Shown: positions 18,548 to 28,362, counted from the stretch's first letter. The stretch: 64,000 nt of DNA from Bacteroidota bacterium (GCA_024743405.1 JANSWP010000031.1:1-64000); one strand, 5' to 3'. The notes: generated from the letters alone by a model not told the origin. Numbers and translations: made by a program.

Positions 18548-18597
18548 GCAGGCGAATGAGGTAAAAATTACTCGCAATTTTTACCTCATTCGCCTGC
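18548..18597. repeat. Perfect 22-bp-stem hairpin
   Basis: Positions 18548-18569 are exactly complementary to 18576-18597 around a six-base loop (ACTCGC). It lies in the middle of the repeat island, without a neighbouring gene stop, so it is not an obvious terminator. Confidence 0.7.
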
Positions 18598-18712
18598 TTG
18601 GTTTCCCCTTTGCTTTGGCGAAGAGTTTTTCAGGCACAAGCCATGAAAATCTAGTATCTAATCAAAAATATTTTGCGCTAACGTGGCAAAAGTTGTTTCG
18701 GAGCGTAATGTG

Positions 18713-18935
18713 GCATTGGAGATTTTAACGTTAAGAAATTCAATTGAGTAGAACACGAATAATTAGTAAAACTACCCACGCAAGCTGTGCTTGCATTTGG
18801 GTCGTTTGCGCATGGGCAATTGAATTTTAGTCAAAAGCTCTAAAGCCTTGATTTTTTGGTTCTTTTGTATCAAGACAAAAGAACAAGCCTAAATTGAAGT
18901 TTATGGCACTGGCTTCGCCAGGTTAGGAACGGTGA
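18713..18935. repeat. Degenerate copy 2 of long repeat A
   Basis: Shares GGCATTGGAGATTTT, GTTAAGAAATTCAATT, AACTACCCACG, CATTTGGGTCGTTTG, TTGAATTTTAG and the end block TTTATGGCACTGGC / GCCAGGTTAGGAACGG with the 35.5-kb copy. It has diverged more than copy 1 and lacks the inserted modules. An inverted repeat around GTTCTTTTGT...ACAAAAGAAC lies at about 18860-18885. Confidence 0.65.
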
Positions 18936-19040
18936 AAGAATAAGTTGATTATGTTGAATGTGTTGATTTTGTCTAAACAAATTCAACGTAATCAACCAAT
19001 CAACATAAGGGAGGAGGAAATAAATAAGATTGATCTTGTT

Positions 19041-19201
19041 AGAGTATGTTTGAATTTTGATTTTGGCGATTTTGTGGCAAATATCATTTTGCACAGCGTT
19101 ATTTTCCTCCTCAAATTGCCCGCATTTGACTGCGAAAAATGCCTCCTTCAAAATAATAGTTCCTCAAAAAATCACGCAAACGCAAATTCCAAACATACTC
19201 T
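19041..19201. repeat. 161-bp MITE-like element, AGAGTATG ends, copy 1
   Basis: Ends AGAGTATGTTTG...CAAACATACTCT are inverted repeats. The reverse complement matches 35874-36034 with about ten differences in 161 positions, and both copies are exactly the same length. It contains no transposase. A short open frame runs through it on the minus strand, and the corresponding frame forms the N-terminus of the carboxyltransferase at the other copy. Confidence 0.8.
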
Positions 19202-19350
19202 TAACGACCACGTAAAATTATAAAGAACCTCAAATAGTAAGATTTACTTTAATTCAAAATCGTAATAAATCAATATGTATAATTTACATTAATTCTAATC
19301 CAGCAAAAGCCAATTGATAATCATTACAATAAACTTGACACTTTTTTTAA

Positions 19351-19437
19351 ATGAATAATCAACAAATACAACTAACTGATAATCAAATAATTAAAGCTCT
19401 TTTTCTAGAGAAAAGGCAAGATATTTGCTGTTATTAA
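19351..19437 (+). CDS. Possible 28-residue ORF upstream of the GG-leader peptide
   Basis: ATG frame beginning MNNQQIQLTDNQIIKALFLE and ending in KRQDICCY. It sits 92 bp upstream of the double-glycine peptide in the same direction. There is no recognised domain. It could be a leader peptide, a remnant of a longer gene, or chance, and coding evidence is weak at this length. Confidence 0.2.
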   Translation: MNNQQIQLTDNQIIKALFLEKRQDICCY

Positions 19438-19529
19438 TGTATCTCTATTCCCATTTCCCCTCTTCATATTTTATTCCCCTCTTCATTCAAGATTTCTCAC
19501 TCATTCTAAAATATTTAAATTCATTTATT

Positions 19530-19688
19530 ATGAAAAAATCAACCATTCTAGAAGACAAATTTCTTAATCAAAAATTAGATAATTCACAATTATCTTCTAT
19601 CAAGGGAGGAGATGACAAACGTGGTGGATTTCCTGGCACACCGCCAGTATTCGGAATACATGGTGGAACGACCATTTGGATCTGGTAA
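19530..19688 (+). CDS. Small peptide with double-glycine leader (candidate RiPP or bacteriocin-like precursor)
   Basis: A 52-residue peptide. Residues 1-27 look like a Bacteroidota double-glycine leader: MKKSTILEDK at the start, then LDNSQLSSIKGG with Gly26-Gly27 as the expected cleavage site for a C39-type exporter protease. The remaining 25 residues (DDKRGGFPGTPPVF then GIHGGTTIWIW) are rich in Gly, Pro and aromatic residues and lack cysteine. Leaders of this kind are annotated as natural-product precursors in this phylum. The ATG at 19530 is chosen because the leader starts there; an in-frame upstream start at 19425 would add a hydrophobic stretch. A perfect terminator follows. No peptidase-transporter or modifying enzyme is adjacent. 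Confidence 0.65.
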   Translation: MKKSTILEDKFLNQKLDNSQLSSIKGGDDKRGGFPGTPPVFGIHGGTTIWIW

Positions 19689-19700
19689 AAATCTATAAAT

Positions 19701-19739
19701 AAATGAAGCTGCTTATTTTACAAAAACGCAGCTTCATTT
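19701..19739 (+). terminator. Terminator after the GG-leader peptide
   Basis: A perfect 12-bp stem, 19701-19712 (AAATGAAGCTGC) with 19728-19739, around a 15-base loop, 12 bp after the stop codon. It supports the small peptide gene as a separate transcription unit. Confidence 0.75.
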
Positions 19740-19804
19740 ACTTAGCTTCCCTCAACTATTGTTCCATTCGGTCATAATCTAGAAAATTGTTAACCATCCA
19801 AGCC

Positions 19805-21889
19805 ATGAGAAACTTTGGCCAAAACACTAGATACCTATTTATTTTTTTAGGCGTCTTTCTGTTGTTCTCTTGTACTACAACCATTTCAGCCCAAAATGCT
19901 CAAATAAGTGAGGTAGATAAACTAGTGAACTTAGCTCGCGCACAGGTCAATACAAATCTTGATTCTGTTACCTATTTTATGGATAGAGCTATTGAAAAAG
20001 CCATTGAATCCCAAGAAACTGAACGAACCATTCATCTTTTTCGGGAGAAAGGATATTATTACGAAATATACAACCGGCTAGAATATGCTGTTGGAATCTA
20101 TGATCAAGCAAAACGACATGCCTTAAAAACCAAAAATACCTCGGCTTTACTTGATGTATACACAGACATTGCGATTGCAAACCGGAAATTGGGTAATTAT
20201 CAAGAAACTAAAACATATCATACATTAGCTTTAAAGTTAGCTCAAAAAGAAAATGATTTAAGAGGGATATAATATGCCTACCATGGACTTGGTTATTTAT
20301 ACGAAACCATAAGTGAACATGAACAAGCGATAACCTACTATCTTTTATCTTTACAAATTGCGGAACAACGAGGAGAGAAACCAGGGATTATCACAACAAA
20401 ACAAAATATCGCGACTACCTATTCAAAAATCGGTAATTTTCAGTTGGCGAAAACAACCATTGAGGAAGCCTTTCAATTATCTATAGAAGTAGGTGATTCA
20501 ACTTCAATAACGAATGTGTTACACGACTATGGTTCTATTTTAGAAGCTTCTGAAGATTTGGATAATGCACTTGAAAAATATCTGATTTCTTTAGAAATTA
20601 ATAAGAAACATATGTCAAAAGGAACAGTCGCTCGTTCCTTGATGTATATCGCTGATATTTATACCCAAAAGAATCATTTCGAATTGTCAGAAAATTATCT
20701 ACAAGAATGCCTGTAGTATAAAGAATTCATGCGAGATGAAGACTTGGCAGATTTATATAATAAACTGGGCGAGCTATTTTTAATAAAAAAAGATCACCAA
20801 TCTGCTAGAGTGGCTTTATTAAATGGATTGAAAATAGCCGAAAAACAAAACTACCTCAGTATTAACCAAAAAAGCAACCACGATCTTTATCGTTCCTATG
20901 CCTTAACCAACCAAACGGACGAAGCACTTTATCATTTAGAAAAATCAAGCCTGTTAAGAGATTCTCTTTACAATGCTAATCAATCTGCTAGAATGGCAGA
21001 ATTACAATTTTTGCATAATGCTGAAAAATCTGAAAAACAAATTCATGAATTAGAAGCTCAACAAAATAAGCTGTTGCGCATTGCAAGCTCCATCATATTT
21101 GGCATTTTATTGCTTTTCATGGGCTATCTTATTCGACTAAAAACTCTAAACAATAAGACTTTAAAACAAAAAAATATAGAAATTCAACAGCAAAACATCA
21201 AACTAAAAGAATCAAACGAAGCATTAAAACAATTTGCATACGTAGCAGCTCATGATTTGAAAGAACCGCTTAGGAGCATTGGTAGTTTTATCAGTTTATT
21301 GAAACGGAAATTTGGTCCACAATTTAATGAAGAAGGGAATGAATACATGAATTTTGTTCAAAATGGTGTCAATCGAATGAATGATTTATTGAGTGCCCTA
21401 CTTAAGTATTCTACCATTTCAATACAACAAGCTAATAATGAAAAAATAATAGATGTTTCAACAATTCTGAAAGAGGTTTCAGACAATTTGAGAGAAACCA
21501 TCGAAGGTAAAAATGCGCAAATTCTCTTTTCAGAAAACCTTCCAAACCTCAAAATGAATCATTTACACCTTACCCAATTATTCCAAAACCTAATTAGCAA
21601 TAGTTTAAAATTTACAGATGAATCTCCTGTTATTCAAATCGAAAGCAAACCAAACGACGAACAAATTATTTTTTGCATTCAAGACAATGGTATAGGGATC
21701 AAACCAGAATATGAAGACAAAATCTTCAAACTTTTCCATCAACTTGACCGTGCCGCAGAAGGTCGCGGAATTGGGCTCAATATCTGTAAAAACATTGTCG
21801 ATAAATATGATGGAAATATTTGGTATGAGTCAAATGAATCAGCCGGAACAAAATTTATGATTAGTTTTCCTAAAGATTTGGCAGCTTAA
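19805..21889 (+). pseudogene. TPR sensor histidine kinase with two in-frame stop codons
   Basis: One frame of 695 codons encodes a signal peptide (FIFLGVFLLFSC), several TPR helices, a transmembrane helix (IASSIIFGILLLFMGYLI), a coiled coil, a HisKA box with His at codon 483 (AAHDLKEPLRSI) and an HATPase with N box (HLTQLFQNLISNSLKF), DNGIGI and GRGIGLNIC. TAA at 20270-20272 (codon 156) and TAG at 20714-20716 (codon 304) interrupt the TPR part, yet the protein continues in the same frame after each. No frameshift is visible. The likeliest readings are a recently inactivated gene, sequence error, or separate expression of the 20729-21889 kinase part. ATG 19805 is preferred over the TTG at 19787. 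No response regulator is adjacent. Confidence 0.8.
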
Positions 21890-22080
21890 TAACAACGGAA
21901 GAATAATTGGTGTATTCATCGTTCATTTTCGACTATTCACTGTCCATTTTCGAACACAAAAACTTGCCAACTTAACCCCAATCTCACAACAACTTCCTGT
22001 CAGTCAAACAGTTAACACAATCGGCATAGCCATTGAATAAGTAAAAGCGACAAATCGTTTTTCAAAAAAAACAATGGTAG

Positions 22081-24510
22081 ATGTTTCGAAATCACATTAA
22101 AATAGCCATTCGAAATCTTGTAAAATTCAAAGGTTATGCCGCTATCAATATTGCTGGATTGGCAATTGGCGTAGCAGCTTGTTTGTTGATTTTACAATAT
22201 GTGACAGATGAGTTGAGTTTTGATCAACATCATGCAAATGGAGGTCAGATATACCGAGTAGATACAGAGTTTTTTCTTCGAAACTCACAACACAAATCAG
22301 GCGCCACACCTGCTCCTTTAGGATGGGCTATGAAAAAGGACTTCCCAGAAGTAATAGAAGCAACTAGGATTTATAAAGTACCACATGTCGATAAATTCTT
22401 ATTAAAATATGAAGATCAATCTTTTTTCGAAAAGCGCGGTATTTTTGCAGATTCCAATTTCTTTGAAGTCCTCACTTATGAATTTATCAAAGGCGATCAA
22501 TCAACGGCTTTAGATCAGCCTTTTTCAGTTGTTATTTCTGATAAGATATCTCAAAAACTGTTTGGAAATGAAGAAGCAATCGGAAAAACCATCCAAATAA
22601 ACACCAGTTGGGGAGAAGACGATTTTCAAATAACCGGTGTTTTTGACAGCGAAAAATATCGCTCTCATTTGGATGGTAGTTTCTATATTTCAGGGATGAG
22701 TGGAAGAATTGGTCGCCGCTTTTATCGGTTACAAGAATGGGGAGGAAACAACCTTTATTTCACTTATATTCAACTACAAAATGGTACCAATCCAGAGACT
22801 ATAAATGACGGTTTGCCAAAATGGTTGGAAGGTTATGCAGGTGAGCGGTTTCGCGAACTGGGGATGAATAAGAAGCATTATCTAACGCTAATTGGAGATG
22901 TATACTTGAAAGCAGAAGGTGGTAATTGGTTTGGTGGAAAAGGAGATATATCTTTTATCTATATTTTGATTGTAATTGCAGCTTTTATCTTGCTTATCGC
23001 CTGTATTAATTTCATGAATTTGGCAACGGCTAAGGCCACTTTAAGGGCAAAAGAAGTAGGTGTCAGAAAAGTAATAGGCGCTAGTCGTTCAATGCTGGTA
23101 AAACAATTTATGAGTGAGGCATTTGTTTATGCGACTATTGCTGTTGTCATTGCTTATGTCATTTCAGAATTAACGCTCCCAGTTTTTAACCAATTAACGG
23201 CTAAAGAATTAAGCATGGGCTTTTTTACAGATCTCAATGTCATCCTGTGGCTAATTGGTTTTATTCTTATCACCACTTTTGTTGCGGGTAGTTATCCCGC
23301 ATTGTATCTTTCCTCTTTCAGCCCAATCAAAATATTCAGAAATAATCTTGGCAATAAAAGCACTTCGAGACAAGTAAGAAAAGGGCTAGTGGTTTTACAA
23401 TTCATCATTTCTATTGCCTTGATTCAAGGCGTTTTAGTGATCAATGAACAAATGAATTTTATTAGAAATAAGAATTTGGGATTCAATCCTGAAGCCAAGG
23501 TTGTGGTCACTTTAAATACGGACGAATCTCATCAAAATTATGAAACCCTGCGGAATGAACTGTTGAAGAACAACCAAATCCATGAAGTTGGGGCATCGAG
23601 TAGTTACCCAGGAGAAGCCAATATTGATTCCTATTTCTTTTTCAAAGACGGACAATCATCCAATGAAGGGTTTCATTGTTTTAATAGTACGATTACGCCA
23701 GAATTTATGGAAATGATGGATTTTGAATTATTGGCAGGGAGATTATTTAACAGAAATCGAATAGCCGATACAGTTAGAACAACAGTCATCTCCGAAAAAA
23801 CGATGGAGGGTATGGACTTTACTTTAGATAATGTTCTGGGAGAAAACATTAATTTTGAATGGGATGGTCAACGATATAGCTTTAAAATTATCGGTGTCAT
23901 TAAGGATTACCATGCATCGTCCCTTCATAGTGAAATTGAGGGACAAACTTTTGATTGGAGTCCAGCCTATCCAACCAATTATGTAATTGCTTCTGTAGAT
24001 ACTAAAAACCTACCAAATCTCCTTTCTCAAATGGAAACAAAATGGAATGAAATAAATCCAGAGGAACCGTTTGAATTTCAATTTTTAGAAGACCGACTTC
24101 AACAAAATTATGAAACAGAACGGCGAATGAGTGGTCTTATTTTTTCAGGTACGCTGCTCGCCATTTTTATTTCTTGTTTGGGTCTTTTAGGTTTAGCAGC
24201 CTTTGCAGCAGAGCGCCGACAAAAAGAAATCGGCGTCCGCAAAGTATTGGGTGCGACCGTTACTAATATCGTCACTTTACTTTCAAAAGATTTCTTAGTA
24301 CTCATTCTCATTGCACTCATTATTGCCATTCCATTAAGTTGGCATGGAATGAATCAATGGCTCAAGGGTTTTGCCTATCGAATTGATATCCAATGGTGGA
24401 TGTTTGCTTTAGCTGGATTTTTTGCCTTAACCGTTACTATTCTAACCGTAGGGTTTCAAGGCGTAAAAGCAGCTTTGGCCAATCCAATTCAATCTTTGAG
24501 AAGTGAGTAA
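22081..24510 (+). CDS. FtsX/MacB-type ABC transporter permease
   Basis: An 809-residue membrane protein of the duplicated FtsX kind. It has an N-terminal helix (residues 15-40, GYAAINIAGLAIGVAACLLI), an extracytoplasmic MacB-type domain at about 45-280, a three- to four-helix block at about 285-450, a second periplasmic domain, and a C-terminal helix block at about 675-805. The conserved coupling motifs KEVGVRKVIGASR and KEIGVRKVLGAT occur once in each half. Such permeases need a separate ATPase, and none is present here. A start at 22081 leaves a 190-bp gap after the kinase. The paralogue 53 bp downstream suggests a bicistron. Substrate unknown. Confidence 0.9.
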   Translation: MFRNHIKIAIRNLVKFKGYAAINIAGLAIGVAACLLILQYVTDELSFDQHHANGGQIYRVDTEFFLRNSQHKSGATPAPLGWAMKKDFPEVIEATRIYKVPHVDKFLLKYEDQSFFEKRGIFADSNFFEVLTYEFIKGDQSTALDQPFSVVISDKISQKLFGNEEAIGKTIQINTSWGEDDFQITGVFDSEKYRSHLDGSFYISGMSGRIGRRFYRLQEWGGNNLYFTYIQLQNGTNPETINDGLPKWLEGYAGERFRELGMNKKHYLTLIGDVYLKAEGGNWFGGKGDISFIYILIVIAAFILLIACINFMNLATAKATLRAKEVGVRKVIGASRSMLVKQFMSEAFVYATIAVVIAYVISELTLPVFNQLTAKELSMGFFTDLNVILWLIGFILITTFVAGSYPALYLSSFSPIKIFRNNLGNKSTSRQVRKGLVVLQFIISIALIQGVLVINEQMNFIRNKNLGFNPEAKVVVTLNTDESHQNYETLRNELLKNNQIHEVGASSSYPGEANIDSYFFFKDGQSSNEGFHCFNSTITPEFMEMMDFELLAGRLFNRNRIADTVRTTVISEKTMEGMDFTLDNVLGENINFEWDGQRYSFKIIGVIKDYHASSLHSEIEGQTFDWSPAYPTNYVIASVDTKNLPNLLSQMETKWNEINPEEPFEFQFLEDRLQQNYETERRMSGLIFSGTLLAIFISCLGLLGLAAFAAERRQKEIGVRKVLGATVTNIVTLLSKDFLVLILIALIIAIPLSWHGMNQWLKGFAYRIDIQWWMFALAGFFALTVTILTVGFQGVKAALANPIQSLRSE

Positions 24511-24563
24511 AATTCAATCTCTATTTTCAATTTTCAGATTCAACATTCAAAATCTTAAGTTTT

Positions 24564-26996
24564 ATGATGTTCAAAAATAATTTCAAAATCGCGCTCCGCA
24601 CGCTTAAAAAAAATAAGATATACACTGGCATCAACCTATTTGGGCTGACAGTTGGAATCGCTGCTGTATTACTCATTTTCAGAATGGTTAGCTATGAATT
24701 GAGCTTTAACAAAAGTTTCAAAAATTATGATCGAATCGTACGAGTAGTATCGGAAATCGAGCGCCCCTCAGGGTTAAGCTTCTCCGTTTGTACACCTACA
24801 CCCGCCATGGATGTAATGGAGAATACGATGAGTCAATTTGAAAAAATGAGTAGAGTTCGGGAGTTATGGGGTTCATTAACCATTCAAAACCCAGATGGCG
24901 GTGCACCACTCAAAAAATTTGGGACAACAGGTGGAGAAACTGCCTTTTTTATAGAAACTGCTTTTTTTGACATTTTTGATTTTGATTGGTTGGCCGGTGA
25001 TTCGAAATCTGCTTTGAATGAACCTCATTCTATTGTTTTGACAAAAAATTGGGCAGAAAAATGTTTTGATAATTGGGAAGATGCAATCGGTAAAACTGTT
25101 AATTTAGATAATTTATATCCCCTAACAGTAAAGGGTATAATAGAAGATTTGCCCACCAATATTGATTTTAGCTTTCCCTTTTTGGTTTCGTACCAAACTA
25201 TAAAAACGGATCCAAACTATTTTTTCTATAGTTCTAATTGGGGAAGTTGTAGCTCAAATGACCAAGTTTATGCGCTTCTACACTCCAAAGATCAATTTGA
25301 TGCAGCAAATGAATCCATTGCTAAAGTTGGAGATGAAGAGTACAATAAAGATGACAGAGGCAGAAAAAGGTACCATGTTTTACAACCAATTTCAGATCTA
25401 CATTTCAATGAAGAATATGGGACTTCTGGTCGCCACCGTACTAGTAAGAGCAGATTAAAGGTGCTAGGTTTTATAGGACTTTTGATCATGATAATGGCTT
25501 GTTTTAATTTTATCAACCTTGCAACGGCTCAGTCTATGCTCAGAGCCAAAGAAGTGGGCGTAAGAAAAACACTGGGCGGTCGAAGAGGACAATTAGTAAA
25601 TCAATTTATGACCGAAACAGGTTTAATTGTGCTGATTTCTGTGCTTTTAGGTGCCAATCTAGCAGTTATCTCAGCACCACTATTAAAATATGTTTCAGAT
25701 GTTCCTGATTCAGAACCCTTTCTTTCACAGCCCATCATCTGGGGATTTTTAGGATTGACGACCTTGATTGTTACAGCTTTGGCGGGTCTTTATCCGTCTC
25801 TCACATTGGCTAACTTCAAGCCTGTAAGAGCTTTAAATAACAACGTAAGCAAAAGCACATTTGGTGGTGCGATGATTCGAAAATCATTGGTGGTTTTGCA
25901 GTTTGGAATTGCACAAGCATTAATTATTGGAGCCATTATCACCTTAATGCAATTGGACTTTATTCGAAATAAAGACTTAGGTTTTAATCAAGATTTAATC
26001 TACACCTTTAATTTCAATTCGGATAGTTCAACTATTGCTCGACAGACAGCTCTCAAAGAAAAGTTATTACAGTTACCCTCTATTCAAACAGTTTCTTTCT
26101 CTAGCGACCAACCTTTTTCAGGTAATAATTGGAGTACTAATTGGAAATATGGCACAAGCCCCGAAGACGCAGATTTTCATATTAATCTGAAATTCTGCGA
26201 CGCAAATTACCAAGAAGCATATGGTATTAGAATGTTAGCAGGAAAATGGCTGGAACATTCTGACACGATGAAGCAAGCCATTGTCAATATGACAACTTTA
26301 AGTCGTTTAGGCATAAATGACCCAAAGGATGCAATCGGGCAGATAGTTCGACTAGGTGGGCGCCAGCCACTACAATTAGTTGGAGTTACCGAAGATTTTC
26401 ACACCCATGATCTTCGCGAGCAATTTCAACCACATTTAATGACGACTCGAAAAGACTATTATTTCGAAGCTGGAGTAAAAATTAATCCTGAAAATCCCGA
26501 AAAATCTATAGCTGCTATTCAAAGAGTATTTGATGAAGTATTGCCTGAACAAATTTTTTCTGGTGGTTATCTAGATGAGAATATCGCTGCCTTTTATCAA
26601 AATGACAATCGATTAGCGTCTGCCTGTAAAGGTTTTGGGTTCTTAGCAATTTTAATTTCTTGCCTAGGTTTATTTGGTCTAGCAACACATGCTGCCGCAC
26701 AAAGGATTAAAGAAATTGGTATACGAAAAGTATTGGGAGCTAGTACCGCTGGTATTATTAACTTATTATCAAAAGATTTTCTAAAACTCGTCTTGCTCGC
26801 ACTCCTTTTCGCCTCACCATTGGCTTATTTCTTTATGAATGATTGGCTCAATGATTTTGTTTTCCGAATTGATATCGGTTGGTGGGTTTTCATTGCTGCA
26901 GGTATTTCTGCTATTGTCATTGCGTTCATAACTGTTAGCTATCAAGCTGTTCGAGCAGCATTGATGAACCCTGTAAAGGCTTTGAGAGATGATTAA
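24564..26996 (+). CDS. FtsX/MacB-type ABC transporter permease (paralogue)
   Basis: An 810-residue paralogue of the preceding permease with the same order of segments: N-terminal helix (INLFGLTVGIAAVLLIFRM), MacB-like periplasmic domain, helix block with KEVGVRKTLGGRR, second periplasmic domain, and a C-terminal block with KEIGIRKVLGAST. The two are similar in layout but clearly diverged, so the duplication is not recent. They may form one heterodimeric exporter or mechanotransmission complex with an ATPase encoded elsewhere; this is inference. The operon ends at the terminator at 27086-27118. Confidence 0.9.
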   Translation: MMFKNNFKIALRTLKKNKIYTGINLFGLTVGIAAVLLIFRMVSYELSFNKSFKNYDRIVRVVSEIERPSGLSFSVCTPTPAMDVMENTMSQFEKMSRVRELWGSLTIQNPDGGAPLKKFGTTGGETAFFIETAFFDIFDFDWLAGDSKSALNEPHSIVLTKNWAEKCFDNWEDAIGKTVNLDNLYPLTVKGIIEDLPTNIDFSFPFLVSYQTIKTDPNYFFYSSNWGSCSSNDQVYALLHSKDQFDAANESIAKVGDEEYNKDDRGRKRYHVLQPISDLHFNEEYGTSGRHRTSKSRLKVLGFIGLLIMIMACFNFINLATAQSMLRAKEVGVRKTLGGRRGQLVNQFMTETGLIVLISVLLGANLAVISAPLLKYVSDVPDSEPFLSQPIIWGFLGLTTLIVTALAGLYPSLTLANFKPVRALNNNVSKSTFGGAMIRKSLVVLQFGIAQALIIGAIITLMQLDFIRNKDLGFNQDLIYTFNFNSDSSTIARQTALKEKLLQLPSIQTVSFSSDQPFSGNNWSTNWKYGTSPEDADFHINLKFCDANYQEAYGIRMLAGKWLEHSDTMKQAIVNMTTLSRLGINDPKDAIGQIVRLGGRQPLQLVGVTEDFHTHDLREQFQPHLMTTRKDYYFEAGVKINPENPEKSIAAIQRVFDEVLPEQIFSGGYLDENIAAFYQNDNRLASACKGFGFLAILISCLGLFGLATHAAAQRIKEIGIRKVLGASTAGIINLLSKDFLKLVLLALLFASPLAYFFMNDWLNDFVFRIDIGWWVFIAAGISAIVIAFITVSYQAVRAALMNPVKALRDD

Positions 26997-27085
26997 GGAA
27001 AAGTAATTTCAGAATTGTCAAACTTAGCGACTAGGACTAGCACCGCTAAAGAACACTAAAAATACAGATATAATAAGTTTTATTG

Positions 27086-27118
27086 AGCGGCATTTCCGTA
27101 ATGGAAATGCCGCTTTTT
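27086..27118 (+). terminator. Rho-independent terminator
   Basis: A 12-bp perfect stem AGCGGCATTTCC / GGAAATGCCGCT around a five-base loop, followed by TTTTT. It lies 90 bp after the second permease. The remaining 230 bp before the FAS1 gene is very AT-rich leader in which I see no other element. Confidence 0.9.
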
Positions 27119-27350
27119 CATGTTCACTGTAGCAATCAATCAAAATGTTAAATTTTTCTTAATTTCATATTTTGTTTAACAAATCCTACAAATCATTAAA
27201 CAAAATATAAAGGGCTCTGTTATGGGGAAACAATTTTGATAAATGCATTGCTAAGACAGAATCAAAAGGTTAAAAATAAAAAAACACAAAAATTTAATCT
27301 TTTTTAATAATCATTTAATCAAAAATTGTTAACCAAAAAAATATTTTAAA

Positions 27351-28283
27351 ATGAATCGATTAAGTTCTTTATTTGGATGGATGTTTATCGCTCTAGCTAT
27401 TACTTCTTTTGTCGCATGTAGCGACGATGATGATGACGTGACTCCTACTCCACAATCTATTGTAGAAATTGCTGTTGGAGATGCACAATTTAGTACACTT
27501 GTAGCTGCACTTCAAAGAGTTGATTTGGTATCAACGTTAGAAGGAACAGGACCCTTCACCGTTTTTGCGCCAACCAATGCTGCTTTCACGGCTTTAGGTG
27601 TTGATTTAGCTACCATTTCTGATGAAGCATTGACAGAAATCTTATTGTATCACGTTGTTGGTGCAGATATCGCTTCTACAGATATTGCTGATGGAAAAAC
27701 TTATGTTAGTTCTGCAGCTGGAACTGGCCCTAATGGAACTCAGTTATCTTTATTAGTAGAAAAAGCAAATGGTGCTGTAACAATTAATGGTTCTGCTACT
27801 GTTACAACTGCTGATGTTGACGCAACAAATGGTGTTATCCACATTGTAGATGCAGTAATTACTCCAATGAGTGTTGTTGGTCACGCTGTTGCCAATGATG
27901 ATTTCTCTTCTTTGGTAACTACTTTAAGTGCCGCTTCTGGAGATTTGGTAACTGTTTTATCAGGCGACGGTCCTTTCACTGTATTTGCTCCAGTAAACAG
28001 TGCTTTCGATGCAATTGCTGCTGTAGCTGCAACTTTGACACCTGATCAATTAGCAAAAGTTTTGACCTACCACGTAGTTGGAGGAAATGTTCTTTCTACT
28101 GATTTGACAAACCCAATGACTGTTACTACAGTAAATGGTGAGACTTTCACAATCAAATTAGATGGTTCACCAACAATCACAGATGCAGGTGGTAATGTAT
28201 CAAACATTATTTTCACTGACGTACAAGGTACAAATGGTGTTATCCATGTAATTGATGCAGTTATCTTACCTGAAAACCTATAA
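27351..28283 (+). CDS. Fasciclin (FAS1) two-domain lipoprotein
   Basis: A surface or periplasmic adhesion-type lipoprotein of 310 residues. The signal ends in FVAC with Cys23 as the lipidation site, followed by Ser and a run of five Asp residues typical of outward-facing Bacteroidota lipoproteins. Two FAS1 repeats follow at about 38-168 and 172-308. Each has the H1 motif GPFTVFAPTNAAF / GPFTVFAPVNSAF, a YHVV segment and a closing TNGVIHIVDAVI-like H2 motif. FAS1 proteins usually mediate cell-cell or matrix contact; the ligand here is unknown. It is a single gene between terminators. Confidence 0.95.
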   Translation: MNRLSSLFGWMFIALAITSFVACSDDDDDVTPTPQSIVEIAVGDAQFSTLVAALQRVDLVSTLEGTGPFTVFAPTNAAFTALGVDLATISDEALTEILLYHVVGADIASTDIADGKTYVSSAAGTGPNGTQLSLLVEKANGAVTINGSATVTTADVDATNGVIHIVDAVITPMSVVGHAVANDDFSSLVTTLSAASGDLVTVLSGDGPFTVFAPVNSAFDAIAAVAATLTPDQLAKVLTYHVVGGNVLSTDLTNPMTVTTVNGETFTIKLDGSPTITDAGGNVSNIIFTDVQGTNGVIHVIDAVILPENL

Positions 28284-28320
28284 GAATTAAAATTTTAGAA
28301 AATAATATTTTGAATTTTAT

Positions 28321-28357
28321 AGCGGCGGTTTTCTCTTGGAGAAGGCCGCCGCTTTTT
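28321..28357 (+). terminator. Strong rho-independent terminator of the FAS1 gene
   Basis: AGCGGCGG pairs with CCGCCGCT and the stem continues through TT/GG wobbles and TTCTC/GAGAA around a short loop. A run of seven T follows. Stem length is 15 bp. Confidence 0.9.
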
Positions 28358-28362
28358 TTCTA

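Noticed and set aside
18342-18728. 128-codon frame in the repeat island
   Set aside because: Runs through repeat A, an inserted hairpin module and the 22-bp palindrome, so it is repeat sequence read through.
19041-19201. Insertion sequence with transposase
   Set aside because: Only 161 bp with inverted ends and no transposase coding capacity, so it is called a MITE-like element.
18870-19223. Overlapping 92- and 93-codon frames on both strands
   Set aside because: Both are read-through of the 161-bp element and adjoining palindromes. One matches the element-encoded N-terminus at 35924, which shows repeat origin rather than a gene.
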